Notes under the pieces: generated by a model
Databases searched by the model: none
Told to the model about the DNA's origin: nothing
Seen by the model: only the letters and a program-made list of their open reading frames with translations
Shown here: in pieces, positions 46,955 to 58,944 of the stretch
How the letters are laid out: each line of letters starts with the position of its first letter
Numbering within the stretch: position 1 is the first letter of the stretch
Source: Henricia sp. BOLD:AAB3569
Lineage: Eukaryota; Echinodermata; Asteroidea; Spinulosida; Echinasteridae
Direction: 5' to 3'
Length of the DNA stretch: 64,000 nt
Assembly: GCA_037783545.1 (NCBI GenBank)
Contig: JBBELK010000308.1
Coordinates: 1,674,001-1,738,000, forward strand
Translations under genes and position numbers: made by a program

Positions 46955-47310
46955 ACCATTATATATCAAAAGAAAAACATCAACAAACTCATCCGAAGAA
47001 ATTTCAGCTCTGTCAAATGTACCACGTTTTCCAAAAACATTGAAAATCCGTGTGTTTTGCCGGTCTTATTCTCAATTCGTCTCTTCGTTCTTAGTCGGTC
47101 GCGTACTCTGTGGCTCGCATCATACTGCGTGTGTGCGCGACCCATAGAGTTACATACAAAAAATGCATCGCGTTCGAACAAAACACACACGCAGTACACA
47201 GCACCCATTTCAGACCTCCCAGATGCAAACCAACTAAGTAAATCATTTGCAAACGATCTAAATAATTTCATCTGAAGTTGGTTTTTTTCTTCAGCATAAC
47301 ATGACAAAAT
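46917..47310. repeat. Dispersed repeat related to the intron-6 TTAA element
   Basis: It starts at ttaaaggcctgatctat and shares caacaaactcatccgaagaa and neighbouring sequence with 30060-30090. It lies in the M16 3' flank. The right terminus is not clear. Confidence 0.6.
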
Positions 47311-47901
47311 TGATTAAATTACATCAAAATGACTCGTGTGCGTTCGCTAAGTGTAACAGCCGCCTAACTTCACAGATTCGCATACATTTCCTCTGGCGAT
47401 TGTAACGGCGCTTAGCAGAGTGGAAATTCCCTGATATCTCAGGATGTGTTATAACAGGAACCTTGTATTATCAGGAATGAAGAACAAGGAATTGAGACCT
47501 GACATGTTCCTTGTTGTAAGCAGAACGTTGTATTACCAGTGCTCCTATTATCGAGGTTAGACTGTACTCGACCATGGTTTAAAGTTTGGAAATTTTGTAT
47601 GATTCTCTGGTGTTAGTAAAAAATTCAAATCCGACTTTTCTGTATAACTTTGCTCTATATTTTTGTATACATTATTTTGTATTAGCACGTTTTTGATACT
47701 GTAGCTATTTGTTTTTCTATTCAAGATTTTTGTTTCCTTTGCAGACTTTTTTTTGTGGCTGTGATAGCAGATTCACTATTGGGGGGGGGGGGGAAACGCC
47801 TCAAAAAGGACCAGAAAAAAATATGTGCCTTTTGCAAAAACCATGAGTGCCTCTAGTATTATGTTTTGCCAAGGTAAAAAATAAATGTACATGCTTACAC
47901 T

Positions 47902-49819
47902 TGGGTCTTTCCACAGTAAAGGGGGCATTTTGGCAACACGGACCATATTTTCGAGGAAATACCTTTGTCTGGTCTCGAAATAAAAGAAATAAGTTTCAGT
48001 TGTTCTGAAGAGATAACTTAGGCCTAAAAAGGGTTAGGCCTGCGTCAAACGTCGTGCTTCTGCCGTGTCGAATGTAATTCATTTAGGTGCGGCAAAAGCG
48101 CGACGGTGTTTGCACTTGGGTCAAACGTCGAATTTAATTGCAGAATGACAGTCGTATTTAATTGTGTATGTATATGTATGCCCGGCCAATTCCATCAAAA
48201 AGATCATGCAATTTAAACATCCAACTCATTTGATTTCATTTGAAAACGAATAAAACCCCTTACATTCAAAAAGAGTCATTCGATTTCATTAGTTTAGCAT
48301 TTACTCAACCAATAAAATATAAGTAGGACTATATAAATATCATTAACGAACGTTTTCGACAGGTTTTCATTCAAAATTCGTTTTTGTGGTAGCTCTTTGC
48401 GTTTTCGGAATCGTAAAGCACTGCAATATTCTAAGGATCAGTACATGTACATCTCTCCTCCAAGTCGATATTGAACATAAAATATGCATAGAAAAGGAAA
48501 TAATGCACATACAGAAAATGAAAAGGTGAACCTTTTCCCTGCGCTTTAGCAATGGACGTATCAGATTACCAGCGAATGTTTAGACACGTTGAGTAGGCCT
48601 GGTCTATTGACAAACAATAATTCACAGAAACATTTTGTTGCAATCAAAGAAAATTATGCAAAGTAATCAAATAGGTCAAATTTGCATTTATATTTACAGG
48701 CTCAAATGTTGAAATTGATTAATCTTTAAAAAAATAAAAGATATAGGCCTATATATATAGTACAGTCTAGATAGACTTGAATGCCTTTAAAAGGGAATTA
48801 ATGTAAATGAAAAGGAAAGTGCATGCACGAAATTGGGTGCAATGAACCTTGACTCACTGAACGCGAATTTTAAAAAAGGTGAATTTGAAAACCTGTTAAT
48901 GAAAATTAACCTTAAAAGAGGTGAGGATTGTCCCTTTTCAAGTAACAAAATTTGATGCGCATTCGGCTGCACTGGCTAAAGATTTATTTCTGTCTCAAAA
49001 TCCACACCCCAGCTCAGCTGCGCCCAGCGAGCATGAAAAACTAAACGAAAGCATTACTTTTTTGTGTGCATGTTTCAACTTTCCTCCAAAAAGCTGTTTA
49101 GATCAAGTCAATTCACTGCACAAACATTTCCCAATGGATAATATTTTCAGCCGACAAAACGCTTTCGACTGTCCGAAAGCCACACCGCGGCACCCTGCGC
49201 TGGCGCTTCTGACATAAAATGCGCCGCGCGCTGCGCCGTCGCCATTTTGGATTTGTGGGGCTGTTTGTTTGTTTGCTGTTAATGTTTTAATCCTCGAGTA
49301 TGTGCTTGCGCATGCGCATTCCAACTTCGTCAAGCCGAAGTACGAATTTATTTTGATTCGACACGACGATAGCACGACGTTTGACGCAACGTCGTGCAAC
49401 TGCCGTGTAGCACGGCAGATCTGAGGCTATCGTGTAGCACGGCAGAGTCGAACTTAATAAAAAACATTTGCGTCAAACGTCGTGCTCTTGTCGCATTTGC
49501 ACGACGTTTGACGCAGGCCTTACAAATAGTGCACAGACAACATGCCGTTTTAAAAACCCTGTGTACAAATTTCCAATATACGCTCGTAACCCGGACGGAC
49601 ACTTGTTTCATTTTAGGCCGTCCCGGTTACGAGCGTATATTGGACATTTGTACACGGGGGTTTTAGAAAAACATGTTGTCACACTATTTTGAACCCTTTT
49701 TGGCTCTAAGTTATCTCTTCAGAACAACTGAAACTTATTTCTTTTATTTCGAGACCAGACAAAGGTATTTTCTGGAAAATGTGTTGCCAAAATGCCCCTG
49801 CTTTACTGTGGAAAGACTC
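47902..49819. mobile_element. Palindromic TIR element split by the insertion at 48038-49519
   Basis: The left arm (from about 47902, gggtctttccacagtaaag) and the right arm (to about 49819) are inverted copies of each other for well over 130 bp, including tttgtctggtctcgaaataa. With the nested element and one TTA removed, the left arm runs AAAAAGGGTTACAAATAGTG and matches the inverted right arm (AAAAAGGGTTCAAAATAGTG) across the junction. It is related to the elements at 1697-2139 and 11989-12415. Confidence 0.8.
48038..49519. mobile_element. Harbinger-like TIR element, 1,482 bp, TTA duplication, nested
   Basis: The ends are GGCCTGCGTCAAACGTCGTG and the same sequence inverted, flanked by TTA (48035-48037 and 49520-49522). 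It is inserted into the element at 47902-49819. The interior shows no transposase that I recognise; short ORFs such as 48921-49217 have no family match. Confidence 0.8.
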
Positions 49820-50719
49820 ACTTGTGGAAAGGAGACAACTATAGACTTTTGTTTGTGTTTGAAAAACAGTAAACACTTAGCCAGTTATTAGCATTAAAAC
49901 AATGTGTTACATCAGTAAACAGGGCTACATGTATTCATAAATGTTACAGTAGTGTAGCGGCGTATGGTATCGAGTGCAATTTAATTTGTCAACCGTCCAG
50001 TAAGATAGATACATAATGTTATAGTATTGAGCTTGTGCAGTGGTGTCGTCCAATTTCAAACAAGTATACATGTAGTCTGTTTGCATTGAACTTTTGTGTT
50101 CAATTTCATAGAACCTGTAAACACGCATTTTTCTGCTTTACCAGAGACTGCATGCTAAACGGGCATTGTCGTAAAGTAAAATCCATTTTCTTCTCAAGTT
50201 CTTTATAATTAGCAAGCTAAATGGCATGCTAGCTGGCACGTTTTTGTGCTAAATGGATGCCGTCTTCTTTTGTCGCTCTAGAAATTGGGCTTGCACATTA
50301 GGCTCTAATGATTATTACAGATGTAAAGTGATCATGCTTCGTAAAAATATCATTGTAGTGTTGTAACAACATTAGGATAATTAGTCTGTGATATGTTGGG
50401 AGAATAAAATAAAAGTGTAACTTCTTATCTAAACCAACATGACTTTTATTAGGCTTTGAATTTTATGAGCGGAGACAGAGGGCCAGTAGTGCTGTTTCAC
50501 TTGGTGGATGAATGTCGGGAACCAAGTTATAGTTTGTACACAATCCGATGAAGGTAGCACCTTGGTATAGAGCCTTTGCACGGCGGCCATGACGGGGGGC
50601 AGTCACATTGTCACTGTGTGTCGAGTATGTGCTTTGTGGTTCCATTGTCACACATTTTAAGACAACCTGCCCCCTGATCATGGCTGCCGGTGCAGAAGCT
50701 CTATTGCAGCCAATGTATA

Positions 50720-51010
50720 CATATGTGCCGGAGCCCCCACTCGGGATGAAGAGGAGGATCCAGATTGGAGTTTCTGCTTGTCAAACGAACAAGTAATCCG
50801 GATCTGCCGCACAACTACACTGACCGAGTTCTGTCGGAAGCAACATGTCAAGTACAGCATATCGCGCCAAAATCAAATAAACTCAAGCAGTGGCTGTTCA
50901 CGAAATCCGAGCACAAGTACGCGAGAGACCCGTGGAAAGAACTGAGCCGGGACTTAGGTCTCGACGAGAGTCAAGTCAGACGGATGCTCTTCAACCAGGA
51001 GGAGCTATAA
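50720..51010 (+). pseudogene. Decayed LINE reverse-transcriptase C-terminal tail (frameshifted)
   Basis: One frame reads DEEEDPDWSFCLSNEQVIRI and on to TLTEFCRKQHVKYSIS. A second frame continues HIAPKSNKLKQWLFTKSEHK, then YARDPWKELSRDLGL, ending at a stop at 51008-51010. The pattern FC-QH-KYIA, then LQ-LF-K-KYARDPW, is the C-terminal end I know from L1/Tx1-like invertebrate LINE ORF2 proteins. At least one frameshift separates the halves. The flanks are not resolved. An unrelated small host gene is the alternative. Confidence 0.5.
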
Positions 51011-53911
51011 ACGCGTGGCTACGTAGCCGCGAAACTCCATAGACGAAAGAGTCGTCTGAGCGAGTCAACAACAATGGTGATGTGTACGGCCAGGGTACGA
51101 GGATCCCATGTGTACAAACCTATTACAGTTGAACCTGGGGTAAGAGTTGGGAAGTTGATCATTGGAATGTGCAGATTTGATGAAAAAAAACTAAAATTTC
51201 AAGTGGGAAAAATTTAAGATTTTGTGAGATAACACTTAGACATTTTTCAGCCTGTCTCATGTTTTGCAAACAAGGTCTGAAGCCATGATCAACTTACCAA
51301 TTTTGTTTCGAACCTGGATATTCTGGCCACACAAAATTGCCTCAATCATGAACCAAGTTGCTGTGGGAAAATTTATGAGCATTTAATAGACAAAAAAAAA
51401 TGATGTACTCTTGGATGAACCTTACATTTAGCTGTTAATGTTCTTCATCTTGGACATGTTTTAAATTTGTATACCTGTACATGTGCCCACTTATTAAGCA
51501 CTATATGTGTCAAAGGGACAACCCCTTCCCTCTAAAGCAGGCCTCCCACTGTGCGATTTTGGCAACGAATGTCCTACGAATTGGTACGATTATCGCAGAC
51601 TGCCTATAGACTCTACACACAATCGTACCCAATCGTAGGAAATTAGTGACAAAAATCGCACAGTGGAAGGCCCGCTTAAGACATGAAAGGAATTCTTTAA
51701 AATTCCTTGGATGTTTGATACACAATAGGGGAACAATGGAAGGAGGTACCCTCTGCCGCATACTGTATATGCTGCTGGCAGCAGGGACAAACTATATTAC
51801 ATAATCACCCATGTATGAAATTCTTTTACCTGAGAGGTATACCCAGGGCCAGGCAGTCGGAGTGTTTCAGAACAGTGTAAATGTGGTGTGAATGCGTGCT
51901 CCTGTTTGTGTGGAACCGTACACTGGATCTCTACTTACTAGTTTTTGGTGGATTTAGTACTGGACAAAACTGATGCTCCGTAATACAGCGGATACTGGGA
52001 ATGGAGTGTCGACATTCTGTAATTTCCCGAGTCGGAATAATGATTTTGAAACGAAATATTATTTGGAACAAAAGTGCAAGTGGTGAGCTAGGAAGATATT
52101 GTACAGTCAGCCAAGACTCGACATGAAGTTTCTCGGACCCTTGGCTTAACACCCAAGAGAGGACACTGATTTTATTCCATGTGAACGGTTTACGGCTTTT
52201 CCATGGTCCAACGTGAGACTTCAGAGAAGGCTGACATGTACCATAACTGCATCCTTGTGTATGAACTAGAAATTGCGGCCAGGATCGAACATGCAAGACC
52301 AGTTTTGTTTCCAGATAAACCTGGCGTATAAGGGGTTACTCTACCCTGCTAAACTTTACTGCATGTGAGTATGCAATTTCTTGTTTTTAACAACCAAATT
52401 TGGGAGGACGGCACCCTGGCCAAGACCTCTGACTCGTCGGGCAAATGCTGCACCAGCTGGGCTATAAAACTTAATTGTTTGAAGTTATCGACAAATTTAA
52501 TTAAAAATATTACCGATGTATTGCCCGGTGCATAAACCTTCATGAGAATCTTGTTTTCAACGTGGGAAACCCAATTAATTTTGATGATAAACTCTGCAAC
52601 TAATGCAACTACATGTATGTGCTGCGCCATATTTGAAATGTTAAAAGGGATGACGACGTCAACCATGCAACGATTGCATGGATGACGTCAATATTGATGC
52701 CTTGTTTCCCCCGACTACCTTACGCCGTGAAGTATGTAAACATTTGTTGTGTCCTGACTCGCCGAACTGCAAAAGATGGCGACTTACATGAAGTGTGCAG
52801 AGTTAGGCAACCCTTTGAAAGTGTTGACCCTTCCTTAAAGGCACAGTGGTATGGCTACATGTGAGCGCCATCATGGTTTTCCAAATGAACCCAATTATTA
52901 TCCCGGGGAGTCGAGTGCAACTGGACAGAGTGATGATTTTTAATTCTCTCAACCCAAGTTTGGTTGTTTAATTTCAATGGTGATTAGGCACAATTCCAGA
53001 GTGCCGAAGTGTGACGCCATGACATTACGGCTCCAAACATCATGGCTGCCAGATAAAGTACCATTGCGAAAGCACTGGGACACAGGTCAGTGATTTTTAG
53101 GCTGTGATTTAGCCTTGCGCGTGAAAGTCTGGTTTTCAGACCAAAATATTCCGGTAACCAGCCTATTCGCTGGCTACAGATCACCGCGTGAGGCCGTTGC
53201 TAATGATGCCACCGCGCTGGGATTTAGCTCTAGTAGTCAGACGGACGCCTAGATTTTGCCAGCAACGTAAGACAAGCTCACGCACTATAGTCTATTCCAC
53301 GTTTGCGCGATAAGATTAGCGCGCTAACATTATCACAAGTCGAGCACTTCATTTCGGTTAGTACTGTACATAGGGTTGGGTTTCCAAAATCCTAAATTAT
53401 GTAAGAGTATAATGCAGTCATCATTTTCATTTCATGTGGCACAATGCCTTGTTTATTGTTCATGTATGAAGAACGTGCCTTGGGCTTATTATAAACTGCA
53501 AATCCAGAAAATCTAGATTGCAGAAAACGTAAAATGTATTGTATAAATTCCCACCTGTGGCAACATAAAATCATACCGAGTGAATGCGATTGGCAACTCT
53601 ACATGCAGATAAGATTCTAAAGGCATTTACATGTAAGATCGTCAATCTTCCATTTACAGTCTCTTTATACAAATCAATTCCCTCTGTTTTACACCGTTCA
53701 ATATACATTTTCATCTTACAGCTTTCGTGGAAAGATTAACATACACAAACACTGCCTGGGACCCTTTGCACTCGACTCATAGGACAGGGCAAAAACTAAA
53801 TGCCAAGTTTTCCCCTTCCTAATGTTGTGTTTTTATCAAACAAATCCTCAGTGTTCATATTTATATGGTAATCTTGCCGCTTTCGTGCGTACTTGGCTTG
53901 GGCAACACAAC
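51011..53911. other. Intergenic stretch, no supported gene
   Basis: Apart from the MITE at 51540 and a tRNA-like SINE at 52405-52475 (minus), I see short ORFs only. One segment (52774 on, atggcgacttacatgaag) looks like a translation start in a good context but closes after 20 codons. The stretches 49820-50719 and 54328-55444 are also without recognised genes. Confidence 0.45.
51540..51672. mobile_element. Palindromic MITE, GGCCTCCCACTGTGCGATTT family
   Basis: ggcctcccactgtgcgattt at the left; caaaaatcgcacagtgg and aaggcc at the right. 133 bp. Confidence 0.75.
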
Positions 53912-54327
53912 GGGCCGAATACATAAAAACTAGCAATTGCGTTTTCTATAGGCTTTTACTTACATTCTTATACATAAAAATAAGCAAGTGCTCACAAGCA
54001 AAAGCTTCTACTTTAAAGCAAAAGCAAGAACTAATTTCTTCCAAGCAAAAGCTTCTATTAGCAATTGCTTAAAAACGTTTACATAAAAACAAGCTTTTGC
54101 TTTTGCCACTAAGCAATTGCTTTACAAAGCCGTTACATAACACATGTACCTCTTGATGAATATCGCTATTGTTCAGAATCTCAAGCCATTGCTAAGGAAG
54201 GTTAAGAAAAAGCTGTCGGTCAAAGCAAAGGGTTATGGATATGTTTTCAAGCAATTGCTTTTGCTTGACGAGCTTATGTTTTTGCTCGGTGCTTCTTTTT
54301 ATCAGTTGCTAGTTATGTATTCGGCCC
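53912..54327. mobile_element. TIR element rich in AAGCAATTGCTT words
   Basis: The ends are gggccgaatacataa and its inverse ttatgtattcggccc, 416 bp apart. The interior is a dense series of aagcaaaagc, aagcaattgctt and gcttttgctt words. Confidence 0.75.
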
Positions 54328-55444
54328 AATGTCCAAACCAATTCTAACTCTGTACAATAGATATCTTTTCTCACGCTCCAAGGAGTTGTGATACATTACA
54401 ATGTACATACATTATTGGCAGTACCAATAAAGCGTAACGCAAACACTTATTTGCAGACATTTTTTAACAATTGCAGAATACCTGCACTCCTTTCGCAGTG
54501 GTTTCCGCACCCCATTAGTTCGTCTGCTCAAACCACTGCTGAACTTGGCAGGGTTTTCTGCGAAGCACGTACATGACGTCGCCCAAGCTGCGATGACACT
54601 TGCCATGATTGGCCAGATTATGTCACCTGACACGGTAAACATGGCTGCGCCAACGTACAACACTCAGCACGTTGTTTTGCGTATTGTCACGTCGACTGCA
54701 GTATCATTTCGTCCTGGTTCTTGTCAGTGTGGTTTTACATAGTAAGTAGTTGTTTCTTGGACATCACTCTACATCCCTCAGAAGGTGTAAATCAGATAGA
54801 ATAAAATAAACTTCGGGTTAAAAAAAAAGAAAAAGGTCGCGATTTGGAAAAAATAATCAATGTTGAGCAACGCAGTTTATGCATATGCATGACTAGGAGG
54901 CGCGGCGCAATACCCGATTGTGATTAGCTATCCTGTGCAACAATCCAGACAACTTGTAAGCGGTGTGCTAATTGGCTTCGCAGACAACCCTGCCAAGTTC
55001 AACAGTGCATGGTTGGAGCGGAAGAACTAGTGTGGCGCGAAAACCACTGCGAAAGGAGTGTACAGAATACCCTGCAACTCTAAAATGACATTACTGCACA
55101 TGCTTCGTTGTCAATCGGCTGGTTCTTCATACAATCTAAAATTAATTAATCTCATTCAAACATTTAAACTTCTTTTACTTACTAAAGTTAACCAATCAAA
55201 ACAAGGCTGCAAATAAAATCAAGCCAATATAATTTAAATTAACACTTTCCTTGTATTACTTTTAATAAATTAATAATACAAAGAAAATTTACCAAAATGA
55301 AAAATGTACAAACATTGTGGCAGGACTGTAGTCTGCACTGACCTCAACATGCCTGGAATTATCATAAATAGAGGCCTGGTTAACTGTTGCTAGTGCAAAG
55401 TTAAGCCTAGCGTACATCGACCTTGCAACTGGAAGCAACTCAAC

Positions 55445-55672
55445 TGGGGCCAATTTCATAAAACTGTTTAGCAAAAAAAATTGCTTAATCCAAAATTTGT
55501 TTGCTTTATAAAAGTGGGTTAGCAGTCAAAATCTTATGTGATGTGTTTACAGTTGACTATTCTTGCTAAAAACACAAGTTGGCATACAATTTTGACTATT
55601 AAACTATTTTTATAAAGCAAACAAATTCTTGATTACATTTTTTGCTTAATTGCTTTATGAAATTGGCCCCTG
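55445..55672. mobile_element. Palindromic MITE, GGGGCCAATTTCATAAA family
   Basis: ggggccaatttcataaa and its inverse tttatgaaattggcccc bound 228 bp, with inner inverted gcaaacaaatt words. Confidence 0.8.
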
Positions 55673-55679
55673 ATCAGTT

Positions 55680-55985
55680 GCTGTCGATGTACGCGTAGCG
55701 CGCACATCGACAGCAACTGATTAGTTGCGAAACTAGCGGCAGCTGGGAGCATCCAGCCAGCCACGTACGTCTACATTTCCAGAGCACGCACATATCGACA
55801 CGGCAACTACATTGTGTACATGTAGCAACTGTTGCTTGCAGTTGCTGTCGATGTGCGCGCACGTGATCAGATGCACCCGTGCAACTGACAGCAAGTAGTT
55901 GCAACTTGTTGCAACTGAGCTGGGTAAGTTGCCAGAAAGTAGAACATGAGCAACTGGTGGCAACTGGAATTTTTTTCGAGTTGCC
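55680..55985. repeat. CAACTG/GTTGC-rich inverted-repeat region
   Basis: agttgctgtcgatgtacgcg and gcgcacatcgacagcaact are inverted close together, followed by many gcaactg words. A related region is 60990-61250 in a PHF21A-like intron. Confidence 0.6.
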
Positions 55986-56389
55986 ACTAAATGCTTCCAG
56001 TACGCTAGGCTTTAGGGAACATTTTTCTTCTGTGAGGAATTTTCTGCTGCTTGGGTCGGAGTTTTTACATTATTTGTTTATACTCGGTCAAAATATGTGA
56101 ATGGCCGTATTTTTTCTTTCTGGAAGGCATACAATTCTGCATTAAGCTGTAAAATTCTAAACTTTATATGATTGTGGATTTTTCTATAATCTGAACAAAT
56201 TTCCAGCAAGTTGTTTGTCGTGTGTTGCCATAGTAATGCAGAGTTTGCAAAAATGCCATTCTTTGCCCAATATTTGGACAAAATGGCAGCACCTATACAC
56301 CACATTGCTACATTTGCCAATCTTTAATACGGAGTTTGTATCCACTGTTTAGTTGGCCATATTAATTGTTTTTTTTGTATAACAATAAC

Positions 56390-56675
56390 GTGCAGTGTTC
56401 GCTGCTTGATGGTGCTGTTCAAAACAAATGCATGCAACTGCCATGGCTGATATCAAGCACGGATTGGGTCGATCGGCAATGCGATAGATATGCGTGGTAA
56501 GTGAATGATAATGACACCATTGGCTAGCTGCGAATCATGTTTGGTGACGTTAAACCTAATTTTGGAATGACTTGGCTGTAAGTGTTTTAGAGGGGAAAAT
56601 GGATTGTTTTTTTGTCCGGGCGCTAAAGGTACTCCTAATAATTTTGTCCGGCACAGGTAGTGGAGAATGCTAAAT
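56390..56675. repeat. Dispersed repeat with GTCCGGGCGG words, copy 3
   Basis: It starts cgtgcagtgttcgctg and ends at the gtagtggagaatgct word that also closes copies 1 and 2. Confidence 0.7.
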
Positions 56676-56759
56676 GTGGAAGTTGCACTTGTTTTAGAAC
56701 AATGTCTTTTTGGTTTTTTTTTGGTATTGACCCCTTTCGAACACGTGCGAATATGCCAT

Positions 56760-56950
56760 TTTCGGAGCCAAATAATGCTGAGTCATTGTGGAAGCAATGT
56801 GCGTGCGCGTTGTGTGTGTCTCTGGTGGGCGTAACGCGGTCTAGTTCACCAATGGGAGCCTCATCATAGCGCGCTACGCGCGCTATGGACACACAACGCG
56901 CACGCACATTGCTTCCACAACGACGCGGCATTGTTTTACTCCCAAAATTA
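56760..56950. mobile_element. Palindromic MITE, CACACAACGCGCACGC family
   Basis: ggaagcaatgtgcgtgcgcg at the left is inverted at the right (cgcgcacgcacattgcttcc), with a further gcgcgctacgcgcgc centre. Confidence 0.7.
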
Positions 56951-57685
56951 CGTAAGTGGCATGAGCTCAATACTTTTAAAATGTGCCACGTGAGGGGACT
57001 CTACTATATGAACTTGCAGACAATTTCAGTGTTGCATTTGCTTGGACACGCAAACACTTTTCAACTTGACCGAGTTGAAAAGGTTTTGACTGAGACTAAA
57101 ATCCGTTCTTTGATTTCTGTGTATTTTTCCATTGGTATGGGGGGATTTTTTGGTTTGTGATGAAGAGACGGACTTCTGGCAGTATTGCTGACGTGAAATT
57201 TCACACAATTGATTTGATTGGCCATTGCATAGACTTTAGTAGGGAAATCTTCAATAAAATAGAAGTATCAAAATAATTTTATGACTGAGCTAGTCATGTT
57301 TTTGTTAAAAATCAAGGCATTACATTAGTGTAGAGAAGGCCTGGGGAGGAGCAATATAATAGTACCAGTGCAAAATTCATAAATACTTCAATAATGCATT
57401 AAATGGAAGTTTCAATGGAGTTTGGAACTGGAGTTTTTCAGGTTGGGCAAACGCTAAAAGGAAACCTTACGGGCCACCCCAAATGATTAATGGTACGGTC
57501 CATTTTATTATTCAAACTGCTAAGATAATGGGATAGGCCACTGTTATTTAGGGGATGATTTATTTTAGGAGGGGTCAAGGCAAGAAATATTGCTTGTTAT
57601 GCTAAAATCTGTTCAAGAACGGCAAAATGGGTACAGTACTGACAATGTTTTGCACCACAACCCTTTGGTAATTACACCATATATA

Positions 57686-58201
57686 CTGAAACGCAAAAGA
57701 AACTTACCACATTTTAAACGTTTAAATAGCAACAATAACACTGCGTGTATAGTAATGTGTGAACTTATTTGTGGACAATAGTGTCCTCACTGTCAGACCA
57801 AACGGTGTCTGAAGGTCACTCGAACCTTCAATGGTCACTTCATGGCACAGCTGTTTTGACTGTCAGTGATTAGCCAAGGGGTATGGGATGATTTTAATGA
57901 GCTGCACGTGGTGTCGGCTTTAAAAAGGCCAGAGCAAAATGGGAATTACAAGCAACATGCCACTTTTGTCGGGGATCAACGCAGTATGCGCCGACGATGC
58001 ACTGCCTGTATCCAAATTAATGGTGGCCACACACGCTATTGAAAGGTGACTGACATTGCACAAACTGATGAGATGGTGTATCTTGGTCAAAAACTTGACA
58101 TGTAATCAATAAAATGGCAATGTTTCAATTAGCAATTGTTGGTTTGTTTTATTTTGAACTGTTACATTTTAAACAAGTGGTAAGTTTCTTTTGCGTTTCA
58201 G
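57686..58201. mobile_element. Mariner/Tc1-like MITE, CTGAAACGCAAAAGAAACTT TIR
   Basis: ctgaaacgcaaaagaaactt and its inverse aagtttcttttgcgtttcag bound 516 bp, flanked by TA (57684-57685 and 58202-58203). No transposase ORF. Confidence 0.8.
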
Positions 58202-58845
58202 TATATTTGCCACGTCCACTTTCCCTAACTGGGGCTAAATGTCTTCTTCATTGAGAAATGAGAAAATAACTAGTTTTAATGCTAGGCACACCATATTTCA
58301 CACCTGTTACCTGTGGATCTAACAAAGGCAAATTAAAAACATTCCATGCAAAGTACTGATGGGGAGTGTCGAGTACTGATGCAAAATGTTACCTCTCCAA
58401 CCACGTAATGGTAGATTCCATCAATGAGCAGTGGTACAGTTCAGGAACATTCCATTTGAGTACTGGGGAAGTAGTAAGGGAGGTTTTCCGATCCCGAATT
58501 TGGGCAAAACAAACTACGCCCATATTAATTATTTATCATCTCAGCACCGAGCTTAACTTCTAATAGTTGGTTTAATTTATTTAAATCATCTTCGCTCATA
58601 GCTTCTGGGGAAGTACAATCTATACAGGATCCACGCAAAAATGATTTCATAACCAATCAAATGGTAGAGCCCTCGCATTAGGAGAGGCACAGTTCAGGAA
58701 CATTCCATTCTAGTACTGAGGGAGAAGGGAGAGCAATCTATACAAGGACCCAAGTAGAATGTTACCTCCAACAACTAAGTGGTACTTTCCGTTCAATGAG
58801 TCTAAGTGTAGTTCAGGAACATTCCATTTGAGTACTAGGGGTGTG
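58202..58845 (-). other. PHF21A-like 3' flank with a degenerate repeat
   Basis: agttcaggaacattccat plus tgagtact or tagtact occurs at about 58438, 58691 and 58810, with a fourth partial copy near 58338. The last copy runs to the stop codon of the PHF21A-like gene, so the repeats occupy the probable 3'UTR. Confidence 0.6.
58576..58581 (-). promoter_or_regulatory. Candidate polyadenylation signal of the PHF21A-like gene
   Basis: AATAAA on the minus strand (TTTATT on plus) lies about 265 bp beyond the stop codon, which would give a short 3'UTR. Other A/T-rich matches exist nearby, so this is a candidate only. Confidence 0.35.
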
Positions 58846-58944
58846 CTAAACTTGAAAGCGTGAGATAAAGCCTTGGAGTTGGATGATGGCCTTTTCTGTC
58901 TTGCAGAAGGAGTCTGTTAGGCAGTCGCGGGCTTGCATTTGTTT
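58846..58944 (-). other. PHF21A: Terminal coding exon of the PHF21A-like gene
   Basis: The acceptor ag lies at 58945-58946. The exon starts in phase 0 with [20 protein letters not shown] and ends with TAG at 58846-58848. It continues the coiled coil of the preceding exon exactly where the human protein continues after its SISK segment. It is too short for ordinary ORF calling. Confidence 0.8.

Noticed and set aside
48921-49217. 98-codon ORF in the nested TTA element as a transposase
   Set aside because: No DDE, HTH or SANT pattern recognised; likely chance.
52682-52864. 60-codon ORF near an ATGGCGACT context as a first exon
   Set aside because: The frame from the good ATG closes after 20 codons and no partner exon was found.
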